From contig CM071599.1 in the NCBI GenBank assembly GCA_036435485.1, positions 4,366,803 to 4,430,802 on the forward strand: a stretch of DNA of 64,000 nt. Reading direction: 5' to 3'. The DNA comes from Saposhnikovia divaricata. Lineage: Eukaryota; Streptophyta; Magnoliopsida; Apiales; Apiaceae. The notes beneath the pieces were generated by a model, which did no database searches, had not been told where the DNA came from, and was given only the letters and a program-made list of their open reading frames with translations. Below are positions 35,825-46,742 of this stretch, piece after piece (the stretch's first letter is position 1; each line of letters opens with the position of its first letter). The translations under genes were made by a program, and so were the position numbers.

Positions 35825-36220
35825 CAGTGTTGAAAAAATCGGCCTAGGCGACGCCTAGGCGCCCCCAAAACGTCCCGACTCGGGCCTAGGCGGTTAAAAA
35901 AACTTTTTTTGTGTAAATCGGTCAAAAATCAGCAAAAAATCGGTTTAGGCGGTCAAAAATCGGCCTAGGCGGTCAAAAGGCGGTCAAAAATCGGTCTAGG
36001 CGGTAAAAAATCGGCAAAAATTAGCAAAATATGTTGAAAAATTCAAAAATCGGCAAAAATATTTGGTAAAAATATTTAATAAATAAAAATATTAAAAATA
36101 ATATTTAAATACAACCGATTAATGCTCCGATTAATCTGTTCGATTAATCCCCGTCTACCCGATTAGGCGCTAGGCGGTACCCCAATCGCCTTGGGTCGCC
36201 TAGTGATTTCTGGAACACTG
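35825..36220. mobile_element. hAT-type MITE, 396 bp, upstream of PKS copy 1
   Basis: Ends CAGTGTT...AACACTG with an exact 8-bp duplication ATTATAAG (35817-35824 and 36221-36228). The interior is a low-complexity array of CGGCCTAGGCGGTCAAAAAT-type units, inverted between the two ends. No ORF. It sits about 330 bp before the start codon of the first polyketide synthase copy. Confidence 0.88.
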
Positions 36221-36228
36221 ATTATAAG

Positions 36229-36546
36229 TGTGACACGTAGTTTTTGGGAAAAAATTTGGGAACAATTTTGGGATCTCGCCTTTTTCATACATTTTATACG
36301 TGTTAGTTCTACATCCATTGATTTCTTATAGGTCTGTAAAGGGAATTAAAGGTAGGTAATCAGAACTTTTTTTATTTCTCTTTTAAGCTAATACCAAATA
36401 TAAGCCAAACATTTCTAACATCACCTGATACGTATCTTGAACGCTTTTAAATTCTTAGTATTTCGTAAGCGTAAGACATATATTACACAGCTAAGTTTTC
36501 ACTTGTCAGTTAACATTGTGTCACTTGAAGACTTTTCAGGCTAAAT
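36229..36546 (+). promoter_or_regulatory. Promoter / 5' UTR of PKS copy 1
   Basis: Between the MITE and the start codon. It contains an ACGT core (GACACGTAG, ~36232) and ends TTTTCAGGCTAAAT before ATG, a pattern shared with copies 2 and 3. No clear TATA box of the kind seen in copies 2 and 3. Confidence 0.45.
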
Positions 36547-37837
36547 ATGGTGACAGGGAATGGGTTCCGAAAGGCGACTGTGTTGGCAATTGGGACGGCT
36601 ACACCCCGTAACTGTGTCAATCAAAGCACGTATGCAGATTATTATTTTCGGGTCACTAATAGCGAAAATAAAACACAGCTAAAAGAAAAATTTAAGCGCA
36701 TGTGTAAGTTTATGTTGCATACTTGCATAGAAAAACATAGCATGTGAAAGTAGGCTACCAATGAGGAACATACTAATTCCATGTTTTTTTTAAAAGAAAC
36801 TTGATAATTTGATACTTGATAGCTGAAATATCTTTTCAGGTGACAAATCAATGGTCAATACTAGGCACATGTACTTGACAGAAGAAATGCTGAAGGAAAA
36901 TCCAAGTTTATGTGAGCACATGGCACCGTCCCTTGATGCTAGGCAAGACATCGCGATTACTGAAGTGCCAAAACTTGGTAAACAAGCAGCGACAAAGGCC
37001 TTGGAGGAATGGGGCCAGCCCCTGTCCAAAATCACCCACCTGATTTTTTGCACCAGTACTGGCGGTGTCGATATGCCAGGTGCGGACTTTCGCCTCACCA
37101 AGCTTCTCGGGCTCTGTCCTTCAGTCAAGCGCTACATGATGTACCAACAAGGTTGCTTTGCTGGTGGTACGGTTCTTCGTTTAGCAAAAGACTTGGCTGA
37201 GAACAACCAAGGTGCTCGTGTGCTTGTGGTTTGCTCTGAGATCACGGTCATTACTTTTCGGGGGCCTAATGATACTCATCTCGACAGCCTGGTTAGCCAG
37301 GCCTTGTTTGGCGATGGGGCTGGTGCGGTGATAGTGGGCTCGGACCCGGTTTTAGGAGTCGAGAAACCATTGTTTGAGATTGTTTCTGCAGCCCAAACCA
37401 TCGTTCCAGATAGCGATGGTGCTATCGAAGGTAAATATGGGGAGGTGGGGGTTACTTTACACCTTGTCAAAGAGGTTCCTGGTCTGATTTCCAAAAATAT
37501 TAGGAAGTGTTTAATCGAGGCATTCGAACCCTTGGGTGTAACTGATTGGAACTCAATTTTTTGGATTGCACATCCAGGCGGCCCAGCTATACTAGATCAA
37601 GTCGAAACAGAGTTGAGTTTGAAGTCTGATAAACTAAAGTTTACAAGACAGGTTTTAAGGGACTATGGAAACATGTCAAGTGCTTGTGTTTTGTTTATAT
37701 TGGATGAAATGCGAAAGGGGTCAGTTAAGGATGGACTGAGAACTACTGGAGAAGGACTTGATTGGGGTGTTCTATTTGGTTTTGGTCGTGGTCTAACGAT
37801 TGAGACTGTTGTTCTTCACAGTGTGCTTACTAATTAA
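36547..37837 (+). CDS. Type III polyketide synthase copy 1 (CHS-like, altered)
   Basis: Exons 36547-36703 and 36840-37837 give 384 aa. The intron splits the Cys codon of RMCDKSM (phase 1), the conserved CHS intron site. The chain is a thiolase-fold homodimeric enzyme that condenses a CoA starter with malonyl-CoA in the cytosol. The catalytic triad is intact by alfalfa CHS numbering: Cys164 (QQGCFAGG), His303 (IAHPGGPAI), Asn336 (GNMSSA). Differences from canonical CHS: a 7-residue N-terminal gap after FRKA; one extra residue in the 131-137 loop (CTSTGGVDMPG); Gly211 to Ser; Phe265 to Leu (GVTLHL); the region after Gly256 altered (EGKYGEVG); Pro375 to Arg in the GFGPG loop (GFGRG). No stops. 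It may be a specialised enzyme or an early pseudogene. First of the tandem array. Confidence 0.88.
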
Positions 37838-38760
37838 GACCTCAATGTGGTTTCATTTGGTTCACTTGTGAGTTCTAAGGTTCCTACATTTGGTCTACTT
37901 CTTGTGTTTGAATTGTGTGTTTACTGTGTAACAATACTGGTGATTTGATAAGCTGTGTACCAGAATAAATTCATTCGAGGGTCTGCCTTGATTACAAATC
38001 ATAAATAAAAAATTGGTACATATATAGAATTTCGAGACTTAGTGGTGGGACAAAATTTCGTAATAAACGGGGCTAACAATTTTTTTTTTTTTTTTGAAAA
38101 GTAGAATTTGCATTAAATCAACGAAGCATCATACACAATACTCTCCAACACTAATTGTAAAGGAACAGAAAAATCATTAAAACAATACTCTCCAACACTA
38201 ATTATAGAGGAACAGAAAAATCATTAAAGTAATTAACCTCACAAGACACCCTAGCTAACATATGATCTGCTTTGTTAGCTTGCTTTTTAATAAACTAGAT
38301 AGAAATATCCCGAAGATCACTTATCAGTGTCCGACTTTCCTGAAGTATACTCCCCACTTCGAGATAATTTGTTTATTAACAAATTAATAAATTAATCACA
38401 ATTTTTATATGCTAGTCGGAATTTAAAAGAAGTTTGCACTGATTTTTTACTAGAAGTCGGGGAAAAAAAATCTGTTAATGGTTCATCTGGAAATTTCATT
38501 CTATACTATTATTAGAAGTTCGGTACAAAATAAATTAGTAAGAAGCATGTCTGTTCTACTGAAATTTGTAGTTTTTTTTGTATTACTTATCTTAATTTAT
38601 TTATTTTTTGAAAAATGAGGAGGAATTTTTTTTTTTTTTTAAATATATTGACTTATAAACTTAAAAGTACAGGAAACGTGTAATGTTTGATCTTAAACAG
38701 GAAAGTATAGGTATTGGACAATTTGCCAACCAGATAGATGGTTATTTGAAAGGGGGTTAG
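37838..38760. other. Intergenic region between PKS copies 1 and 2, with a LINE tail
   Basis: It begins with the 3' UTR of copy 1 (GTAACAATACTGGTGATTTG, shared with the other copies). At 38078-38410 lies a minus-strand LINE relic: a T run (poly-A tail) followed by sequence whose minus strand reads ANKADHMLARVSCEVN, the end of a plant LINE RNase H. It has an internal ~50-bp duplication (AATACTCTCCAACACTAATT twice). Confidence 0.6.
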
Positions 38761-38903
38761 TCACGTGCTACTTCTATTCTAGCTACCAAAACATCATGAA
38801 ACGCTTATAAATTTATAAATCATAACCGTACCATACATTCAACACAACTAAGCTTTCCATAACCATACAACATTGTTTCTAATCAAAATATTTCAGGCTA
38901 AAA
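38761..38903 (+). promoter_or_regulatory. Promoter of PKS copy 2 (G-box, MYB-like site, TATA box)
   Basis: CACGTG G-box at 38762-38767, an AC-rich MYB-type site AGCTACCAAAAC at 38781-38792, and a TATA box CTTATAAAT at 38804-38812, about 95 bp before ATG. A G-box next to a MYB site is the classic light-responsive unit of CHS promoters. The leader contains CAACACAACTAAGCTTTCC, shared in part with copies 3 and 4, and ends TTTCAGGCTAAAA before the start codon. Confidence 0.65.
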
Positions 38904-40267
38904 ATGGTGACAGTCAATGAGTTCCGAAAGGCACAACAGGCTGAAGGTCCTGCAACTGTGTTGGCCATCGGAACCGCTACGCCACCAAACTGTGTCGACC
39001 AAAGCACGTATGCGGATTATTATTTTCGTGTCACTAATAGCGAAGATAAAATTGAGCTCAAAGAAAAATTTAAGCGCATGTGTAAGTTTTTCGAATCTTC
39101 TTTTTGTTTTGAAACATTTGTGAAGAAAATATTATATCTTGCTGAATTGGTGAATTGCATGTTTTTAGTGAATAATTTTTTTTATACGATGGAGCTAATA
39201 TGGAAGCCTTATGAGTCAATTTTATGAAATCATGTTTCGAATCAAAATAATTAAAGCTTGAAATTAACTTATCAGGTGACAAATCGATGATCAGTACTCG
39301 TTACATGCACTTAACTGAAGAATTGCTGAAGGAAAATCCAGAAATCTGCGAGTACATGGCACCATCCCTTGATGCTAGGCAAGACATTGTGGTTAATGAA
39401 GTGCCAAAATTAGGAAAAGAAGCTGCTACAAGGGCTATAAAAGAATGGGGACAGCCAAAGTCGAAAATCACCCACCTTATCTTTTGCACCACTAGCGGTG
39501 TCGATATGCCTGGTGCAGACTTTCGCCTCACCAAGCTTCTTGGGCTCCGTCCATCAGTCAAGCGCTTCATGATGTACCAGCAAGGTTGCTTTGCTGGTGG
39601 CACGGTTCTTCGTCTTGCAAAAGACTTGGCTGAGAACAACAAAGGTGCTCGTGTGCTTGTCGTTTGCTCTGAGATCACTGTCGTTACATTTCGGGGGCCT
39701 AATGATACTCATCTCGATAGCCTGGTAGGTCAAGCCTTGTTTGGTGATGGGGCTGGTGCGGTGATAGTGGGCTCAGACCCGGTTATTGGAACCGAGAAAC
39801 CTTTGTTTGAGATTGTTTCCGCAGCCCAAACCATTGTTCCTGATAGCGATGGTGCTATCGATGGTCATCTTCGGGAGGTTGGGCTTACTTTTCACCTTCT
39901 TAAAGATGTTCCCGGGCTGATTTCAAAAAATATTAGGAAGAATTTAGTCGAGGCATTCAAACCCTTGGGTATTACTGACTGGAACTCGATTTTCTGGATT
40001 GCACATCCTGGCGGACCAGCTATTCTAGACCAAATTGAATCGGAGTTAAGCTTAAAGCCTGAGAAACTGAAGTCTACAAGACAGGTCTTAAGGGACTATG
40101 GGAACTTGTCAAGTGCTTGTGTTTTGTTCATATTGGATGAAATGAGAAAGGCTTCAGCTAAGGATGGAAAGAGAACTACTGGAGAAGGACTTGACTGGGG
40201 TGTTCTGTTTGGTTTTGGGCCTGGTCTCACTGTTGAGACTGTTGTTCTTCACAGTGTGCCTACTTAA
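38904..40267 (+). CDS. CHS: Chalcone synthase (type III polyketide synthase copy 2, canonical)
   Basis: Exons 38904-39081 and 39276-40267, intron phase 1 in the Cys codon of RMCDKSM, 389 aa, the usual CHS length. CHS joins p-coumaroyl-CoA with three malonyl-CoA to make naringenin chalcone, the entry to flavonoids. Cys164, His303 and Asn336 are present. So are the gatekeepers Phe215 (QALFGDG) and Phe265 (GLTFHL), Thr132-Ser133 (CTTSGVDMPG), Thr194 and Thr197 (EITVVTFRGP), Gly211, Gly256 and the GFGPG loop. One family-wide oddity of this locus is ADFRLTKLL in place of the usual ADYQLTKLL. It has the best-formed promoter in the array. CHS activity is the likeliest assignment; sequence alone cannot exclude a related starter preference. 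Confidence 0.92.
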
Positions 40268-42985
40268 TTAAGACCTCATATAGTTTCATTTGGTCTGCTT
40301 GTGCTTTCTGATACTTCTACATTTGGTTTATTTCTGTGATTGAATTGTGTGTTTACTATGTAACAATACTGGTGATTTGATACGCTATTATTGTGTATGG
40401 GAATAAATTTTATCAAGGCCTCTCCTGATAGTCTGATACTAGAATTTAATTTATGAAATTATGAATACTTTACGCATACTAGTGAAAATAGATCGCACCT
40501 GTCATTATACAAAAATACAGTAAAAGTTGATTTCGTTCGCATTTAAATTTGAACAAAATCAGTCGAATATATAACGAACTTGTATCTACATTGATCAAAG
40601 CATATATATATATATAAATGATCGAGTTTTGTTAATTTTGAAGCATAATTGTTAGGTAATCTAGATCATATTAAAAAGTTCTTTAAAAGAATGTTAGTTG
40701 ATATGTAAACAATTAAACTTTGTCTGTAAAGATAATTTAGACTTTAGTGTAACTCATGGGACTTAAATGCAGATGAAGCTTGGTTTGCAGATGCTAATAC
40801 TTTGATAATTATTGCGGAACTTTTGGTCTGTAGTAATAATTTAGACTTTAGTGTAACTAATGGGACTTGTATGCAGATGAAGCTTGGTTTGCAGATGCTG
40901 ATACTATGATATTTATTGCGGAACTTGAATTGTACTACCCCAGATTCTTTAATTTTTATTTCATAAGTTTGGCACATAAGGTGTTATACATTTGAGGACA
41001 GGTCTGCGCGTTTGTTTGAGACCCTGACGAGTCTAATTGGTATGTCCTGCTCTGTTTTGCTAGGTTTTTGTCAGTTTTCAGCTCTTTTACGAATGAGTCT
41101 TCCTGGAAATGAACTTCAATTTATAATTCTACCTTTTTTCTTCTCGTGTCAAATTTTGTTAGCTGTCTCTGGATGGTGTTAATCATGAAATACATTAGTG
41201 ATCTGGAGCATCAGCTGCTTTTGGTTTTGTCGCGAAACGGGAGCACCTAGGTACATATACAATGCGATCTTTGCTGTTGTTAGTAAGTGATCGTGATATG
41301 CACACAGGTGCAAGACTGAATCAGAATATTCTTGCTGGTCTAACAAATTCCTAGTTCGTCATAGTTATGCCATGATTATGTCGAAATTAATTAGAACACA
41401 AAACCCACAGGCTTTTTTAAGTTGGAAGTTGCTTGTGTTAATTCTAGACTCGATTCAATTCTTTTAGTTGTAGTTGCGACTTGAAATTGTGAATCGGAGT
41501 AGGTAAGAGCAGCAGCCTGCAGACAGATGTAGTTACATGAGTTTTTGCCCTGCTAACAACTAATAATCTGCATTATCTAAACTTTTTAACAACTAATCAA
41601 GAAATTCATGCAAACAATAATCAGGCCAAACAATTACAAATTGTGTATAAACAAAATTGCTATAAAAAGTATGTCCATGAGGATTTTTAACTTTTATTAG
41701 TTTTTTCAAAGTCAAAAACAAATTTCTTTGCGTGAAGTATATATAGAGAGAACATTAGAGTAACTTACATATTAGTTCCATCTTTTGGTTGGTAAAAGAA
41801 AAATATGTTAGAATTTTAAGCATATTCTATGAGGAAATATATAATAAGAAGGTATGACATTTAAAAGATAAAATGCCGATACCTTTTTTTTTTCCAACGG
41901 TTTACCAGAAACCACTGTTAAGAAAACATTGCATTGCATTGGTTTAGAAAACATTGCATTGCACGCTAAATGAGTTGATATGCTCATGAATAGTTTGGTG
42001 TTAAAAAATTCAAATTTGATTTCATTTGTATATGAGTCCAACATGAACACGTTTTTAAGATTCGTCTCATTAAATGAGTTGAATTTGAGTACGTTATAGT
42101 TCAGCTCGAAAATTTGCGAACAAATTTGATTAAGTGTGAACAACATCGTTATTATAATTCGTAAATCAGATTTTTGAACAAACTCGACACATATGCTCGT
42201 GGACATATTTAATTAACATTTCACAAAGTTCTTGAATTCATGATAACTAATAAATAATTGTATATGTCTAGGAAATAATATGTTAGATTATTTTGTATAT
42301 TAATTATTTTCTTTTGTTTTTATATATTTTTTTATTATAAATAATTAAATTATAACATATGTTGTATTGTAAATTATAACATTTGTTTATGTATTAACTA
42401 AATCTAATCCAAATTCGATTAGTTGATAAGGGTAACTTAGAAGCATGTTTATAGTTTTTGAGATTTTATCTCCTGTTTTTTTCTTTAAGTTTAATGCAAT
42501 AAAAAAAGTTAGAAAAAAATTGAGATATTCGTGAATACGGATCATGAGCGGTATTTATGAGATGTTAATGAGCTAATATTTATGAGATGTTCACGAGTTG
42601 TGACTCGTCGTGAAAAACATTTTTCTTAATGAGTCGATACATAAAGAAAAATATTGACTCAATAAAAGTTCTGAGGTATTTATAACGAACTGATACAAGA
42701 GCTCGACTCGATTCCGCTCATTTATAACCCTAGATACAAATAATTTAACTTAGCTGAGATATTTTAATGTGAATGCATAAAGATTTTTTTTTTCGTAATT
42801 AATTTGATAAGTACTTGAATAAGCTTTTTAGGGACATTTTTATTATATAATATTTAGTAGTAAGTGTGTTTTAGTTTTTAACTATAGCTTATGGATTTTA
42901 CTTGTCTTTTTTCTTTCCAAAAATTCTTTACGTGGAGGAGAAAAAAACAAAATTAACAAATTACATCAATGGATATATTAGGAAA
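40268..42985. other. Intergenic region between PKS copies 2 and 3
   Basis: 3' UTR of copy 2, then AT-rich DNA. It includes a two-copy tandem repeat (40732-40935, period ~104 bp, ATAATTTAGACTTTAGTGTA). A block at 41582-41760 (AACAATAATCAGGCCAAACA, AAACAAATTTCTTTG) recurs near 48030 and 50575. The end of a hAT-like element lies near 42550-42732 (GAGCTCGACTCGATTCCGCT ... AACCCTAG). No gene: the 132-codon minus ORF at 41808-42206 lies in this repetitive DNA. Confidence 0.5.
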
Positions 42986-43080
42986 ACGTGTAATGCTTGA
43001 TCTTGAATTGGAATGTACAGGTATGCAACAATTTACCAAACAAGAAGTACATGTGACAATGCTACTCTAGCTACCATATA
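42986..43080 (+). promoter_or_regulatory. Displaced distal promoter of PKS copy 3
   Basis: The sequence matches the copy 2 promoter (AACGTGTAATG, GCAACAATTTACCAA, CTAGCTACCA) but the G-box is CATGTG (43050-43055) in place of CACGTG. It is now separated from the TATA box (TTATAAATA, 44479-44487) by a 1.4-kb transposon insertion. Confidence 0.7.
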
Positions 43081-43088
43081 TATATATA

Positions 43089-44274
43089 GGGCTACTCCAA
43101 TACAAACCTCCTTAAAATACAAACCTACAAACCAAGCATAATCTAATATTTCAAGCTAATCTAATGACCAAACTAGGGGTACCCCAATACAAAAAATGCT
43201 TAAAATAATTGGCTCTATCCAACAAAAAAAATAAAAAAATAAAAAAATAAAAAAATCACTGTTCACGTGATGACGTGGCAGTGGATAGGGGAGAGCACGG
43301 TTCGGTTCGGTTCGGTTTTACCCCGAAACCGAACCCAAAACCGCATGCCTTCGGTTTTTAAAATTGAAAACCGCAACCGCAACCGAACCGTCGGTTTCGG
43401 TTTCGGTTTTAAAAAGCTCGGTTCGGTTTTTAACGGTTCGGTTTCGGTTATAAAACTGAACGAAAAAATCATAAATATATTACAAGACTTTAAATTTATA
43501 AATTACAACGTTCTCGATTTTTAAACAAAGTAACTGAGTTTTTGAATGAATACACTATGTGTATATGTTAGTGGTAATGTTATATGACAGTATCATATGA
43601 CATTAGTAAGCTAATAAGTTATACAGGGCTCAAAATATATTTTTAAAAAATTTATACATGCATTTGTGATAATGTGCAATGTATATGAGTAAATGACAAA
43701 ATGTACTCTCAGTTGCTAATACAAAAGCAAATTAGAACTTTCTCATGTAATATGTAAATTGATTGCAATATAATCTTAGTTTTAATACAATTTACATGAT
43801 AGTAGAAACCTATATATATATATAGTTTACCAAAATGAGAAGTTACCAGCCGGAGCAGTCGAAAGTTTTATAAATTTATATAAATTATATATTTATTTTA
43901 ATAATCGGTTCGGTTCGGTTTTAGTCGGTTCGGTTTTAACCTAAAACCGAAACCGAAAATTTCGGTTTTTAAAAATCAAAAACCGCAACCGTCGGTTCGG
44001 CTTCGGTTTCTGTTTTTTCGGTTCGGTTTTGATCGGTTTCGGTTCGGTTTCGGTTTCATTTCGGTTTTTTGCTCACCCCTAGCAGTGGATTTCACTGGTT
44101 AACAGTGCTTCGCACCTTCTTGTACGGCGCTTCGCGCCTTTATCATTCTAAAGTTATAAGGAATGACAATCAATGGTAAAGGCAATAGACGATTGACGGG
44201 TGTGTCGAGGGCCTGCGGCCATGACTACCTAACTCATCCGTTTACTGTCTTAAATGCTTCGCATTTCCACGGCA

Positions 44275-44317
<43 letters not shown>

Positions 44318-44451
44318 GATAGAGCCAATTATTTTAAGCATTTTTTGTGAAGGTACCCTTGGCGGGAACCTTAGAATAAATGAAATATAATTAATTTAGT
44401 GTTGGTTTGTAGGTTTGTATTTTAAAAGTGGTTTGTATTTGAGCACTTGCC
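43089..44451. mobile_element. Transposon with long inverted ends, inserted in the copy 3 promoter
   Basis: The left end is GGGCTACTCCAATACAAACC; the reverse complement of the right end is GGCAAGTGCTCAAATACAAA followed by CCAC. The inverted ends continue inward: AATGCTTAAAATAATTGGCT at 43198 matches, inverted, about 44321-44342. It is flanked by TA runs, so the target duplication is ambiguous (perhaps 9-10 bp, Mutator-like). The interior holds a nested hAT MITE (43286-44081), GC-rich filler (44100-44270) and a 36-base T run (44278-44313). No transposase. Confidence 0.72.
43286..44081. mobile_element. hAT-type MITE nested in the promoter transposon, 796 bp
   Basis: Ends TAGGGGAGAGCA...TGCTCACCCCTA with an exact 8-bp duplication GCAGTGGA (43278-43285 and 44082-44089). 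Both subterminal regions are CGGTTCGGTTTCGG arrays in inverted orientation, like the element at 22735. The AT-rich centre has no ORF. Confidence 0.88.
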
Positions 44452-44577
44452 TATATATATATATATCATCACCAATGCTTATAAATACATAATCCTAACA
44501 TACATTAAACACAACCAAGCTTTCCAGTTTCCACTACCATACAACATTGTCTCCTTGAAAAAAATTTCAGGCTCAAA

Positions 44578-46050
44578 ATGGTGACCGTCAATGAGTTCCG
44601 AAAAGCACAACTGGCTGAAGGTCCGGCAGCTGTGTTGGCTATAGGAACCACTACACCAGCTAATTGTGTTGATCAAAGCACGTATCCGGATTATTATTTT
44701 CGTATTACTAATAACGAAGATAAAACCGAGCTCAAAGAAAAATTTAAGCGCATGTGTAAGTTTTTTTTGAATCTTATGCAGAGAAATCAAATTATCTTAT
44801 GATCAAGTGCTTGTATTTTGTGAGTGACTTAGGTGAGAATTGCTTAGAGGAACATGCAACTCCCATTTTCCATTCCGTATGTTTTATGTATTATGTAGTA
44901 CATTTCTTTTCTTTCGACAAATTGTTACTATATGATAGATTTTCACAACTTCTTATGTTTCTATAAAAGGAACCGGATTTAAAATTTAATTTCAATGAAG
45001 TGTACAAGGTCTTATAGTACTACTATATATGTTATGAACTTACCATTATACTTTTCAGGTGACAAATCGATGATCAGTACTCGTTACATGCACTTAACTG
45101 AAGACCTGCTGAAGGAAAATCCAGAGTTCTGCGAGTACATGGCTCCATCCCTTGATGCTAGGCAAGACATAGTGGTTAATGAAGTGCCAAAATTAGGAAA
45201 AGAAGCCGCTACAAGGGCCATACTAGAATGGGGCCAGCCAAAGTAAAAAATCACCCACCTTATCTTTTGCACCACTAGCGGTGTCGATATGCCTGGTGCG
45301 GACTTTCGCCTCACCAAGCTTCTCGGGCTCCGTCCATCAGTCAAGCGCTTCATGTTGTACCAACAAGGTTGCTTTGCTGGTGGCACGGTTCTTCGTCTTG
45401 CAAAAGACTTAGCTGAGAACAACAAAGGTGCTCGGGTGCTTGTCGTTTGCTCTGAGATCACTGTCGTTACATTTCGGGGGCCTAACGAGACTCATCTTGA
45501 TAGTCTGGTAGGCCAAGCCTTGTTTGGCGATGGGGCTGGTGCGGTTATAGTGGGCTCAGACCCGGTTATTGGAGTCGAGAATCCGTTGTTCGAGATTGTT
45601 TCTGCAGCTCAAACTATCGTTCCCGATAGCGATGGTGCTATTGATGGTCATCTTCGGGAGGTTGGGCTTACTTTTCACCTTCTTAAAGATGTTCCCGGGC
45701 TGATTTCCAAAAATATTAGGAAGAGTTTAGTTGAGGCATTCCAACCCTTAGGTATAACTGACTGGAACTCGATATTTTGGATTGCACATCCTGGCGGCCC
45801 AGCTATACTCGATCAAATTGAAAAAGAGTTAAGCTTGAAGTCCGAGAAGCTGAAGTCTACAAGACAGGTTTTAAGGGACTATGGAAACATGTCAAGTGCT
45901 TGTGTTTTGTTTGTACTGGATGAAATGAGAAAGGCTTCAACTAAGGATGGCAAGAGAACTACTGGAGAAGGACTTGATTGGGGTGTTCTGTTTGGTTTTG
46001 GGCCTGGTCTTACTGTCGAGACTGTTGTTCTTCACAGCATGCCTACTTAA
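44578..46050 (+). pseudogene. Chalcone synthase copy 3, stopped at codon 122
   Basis: Exons 44578-44755 and 45059-46050 align to copy 2 without gaps (389-codon equivalent) and keep the same intron site. Codon 122 is TAA (45244-45246) where copies 2 and 4 have TCG and TCC, so the product would be 121 aa and lack Cys164. Downstream of the stop all CHS hallmarks are intact (QQGCFAGG, Phe215, Phe265, IAHPGG, GNMSS, GFGPG). A single base change thus probably killed an otherwise CHS-like gene. An internal Met at 45289 opens 253 codons with all three catalytic residues but no N-terminal part. Its promoter is split by transposons. A sequencing error at the stop codon is the main alternative. Confidence 0.88.
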
Positions 46051-46258
46051 TTAAGACCTCATCTGATTTCATTTGATTGGCTTGTGATTTCTGCTATACC
46101 TACATTTGGTTCAGTTACTATGATTGAATTATCTGGGTACTATGTAACAATACTAGTGATATGATAAGCTATCATTGTATATGTGAATAAATGTACTCAA
46201 GGAACTGACTTGATTACAGATAAACATAGATCGTACATAAAATTTACTAATATTATGA
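46051..46258. other. 3' flank of PKS copy 3
   Basis: It carries the 3' UTR motif shared by the array (GTAACAATACTAGTGATATG). No other feature. Confidence 0.5.
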
Positions 46259-46266
46259 TCATATAC

Positions 46267-46734
46267 CAGTGGCGGAACCAGAACCTGAATCTAGCCGGGG
46301 CTCAAATAGCTTAGTGCCACCGGCGAAAATTTTTTTTGGATCCGACACTATTGTCATCGACGGGAAAATTTTCTGGATCCGACAATGTTGCCACTATAAA
46401 TGACTTATTTTTACTATTTGGACTATAAATGACTTATTTTTACTACTTGGACTATAGTTTTGATGTCAAGAAACAATCGAAAGAAAGCAGAGAGTGAGAG
46501 TGGGATGAGACTGTTGAGCTTGTGACTTATTTTTACTACCTGGACTATAGTTTTGATGTCAAGAACAAGGCACAATCAGGTCATCATCCGGGGCTAAAAT
46601 AGTTTTGATGTCAAGAACAAAGCACAATCAGGTCATCATCCAGGAAATACCCCGGGCTAAAAAAAAAATTTACTTGATTTTTTTGGTTCGACCCGGGCTA
46701 GCGCCCGGGCTAGCCCCCCTTAGTTCCGCCCCTG
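46267..46734. mobile_element. hAT-type MITE, 468 bp
   Basis: Ends CAGTGGCGGAACCA...TAGTTCCGCCCCTG (imperfect inverted repeat) with an exact 8-bp duplication TCATATAC (46259-46266 and 46735-46742). The interior has short tandem repeats (TGACTTATTTTTACTA.. GGACTATA; TTTTGATGTCAAGAA) and a GGGCTAGCGCCCGGGCTAGC palindrome near the right end. No ORF. Confidence 0.88.
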
Positions 46735-46742
46735 TCATATAC

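Noticed and set aside
43263..43524. ORFs on both strands in the CGGTT array
   Set aside because: Open only because of the low-complexity repeat in a hAT MITE.
44278..44313. T run as a transcription terminator or polymerase III stop
   Set aside because: It lies in a transposon interior without a polymerase III promoter; more likely a retro-insertion tail or repeat expansion.
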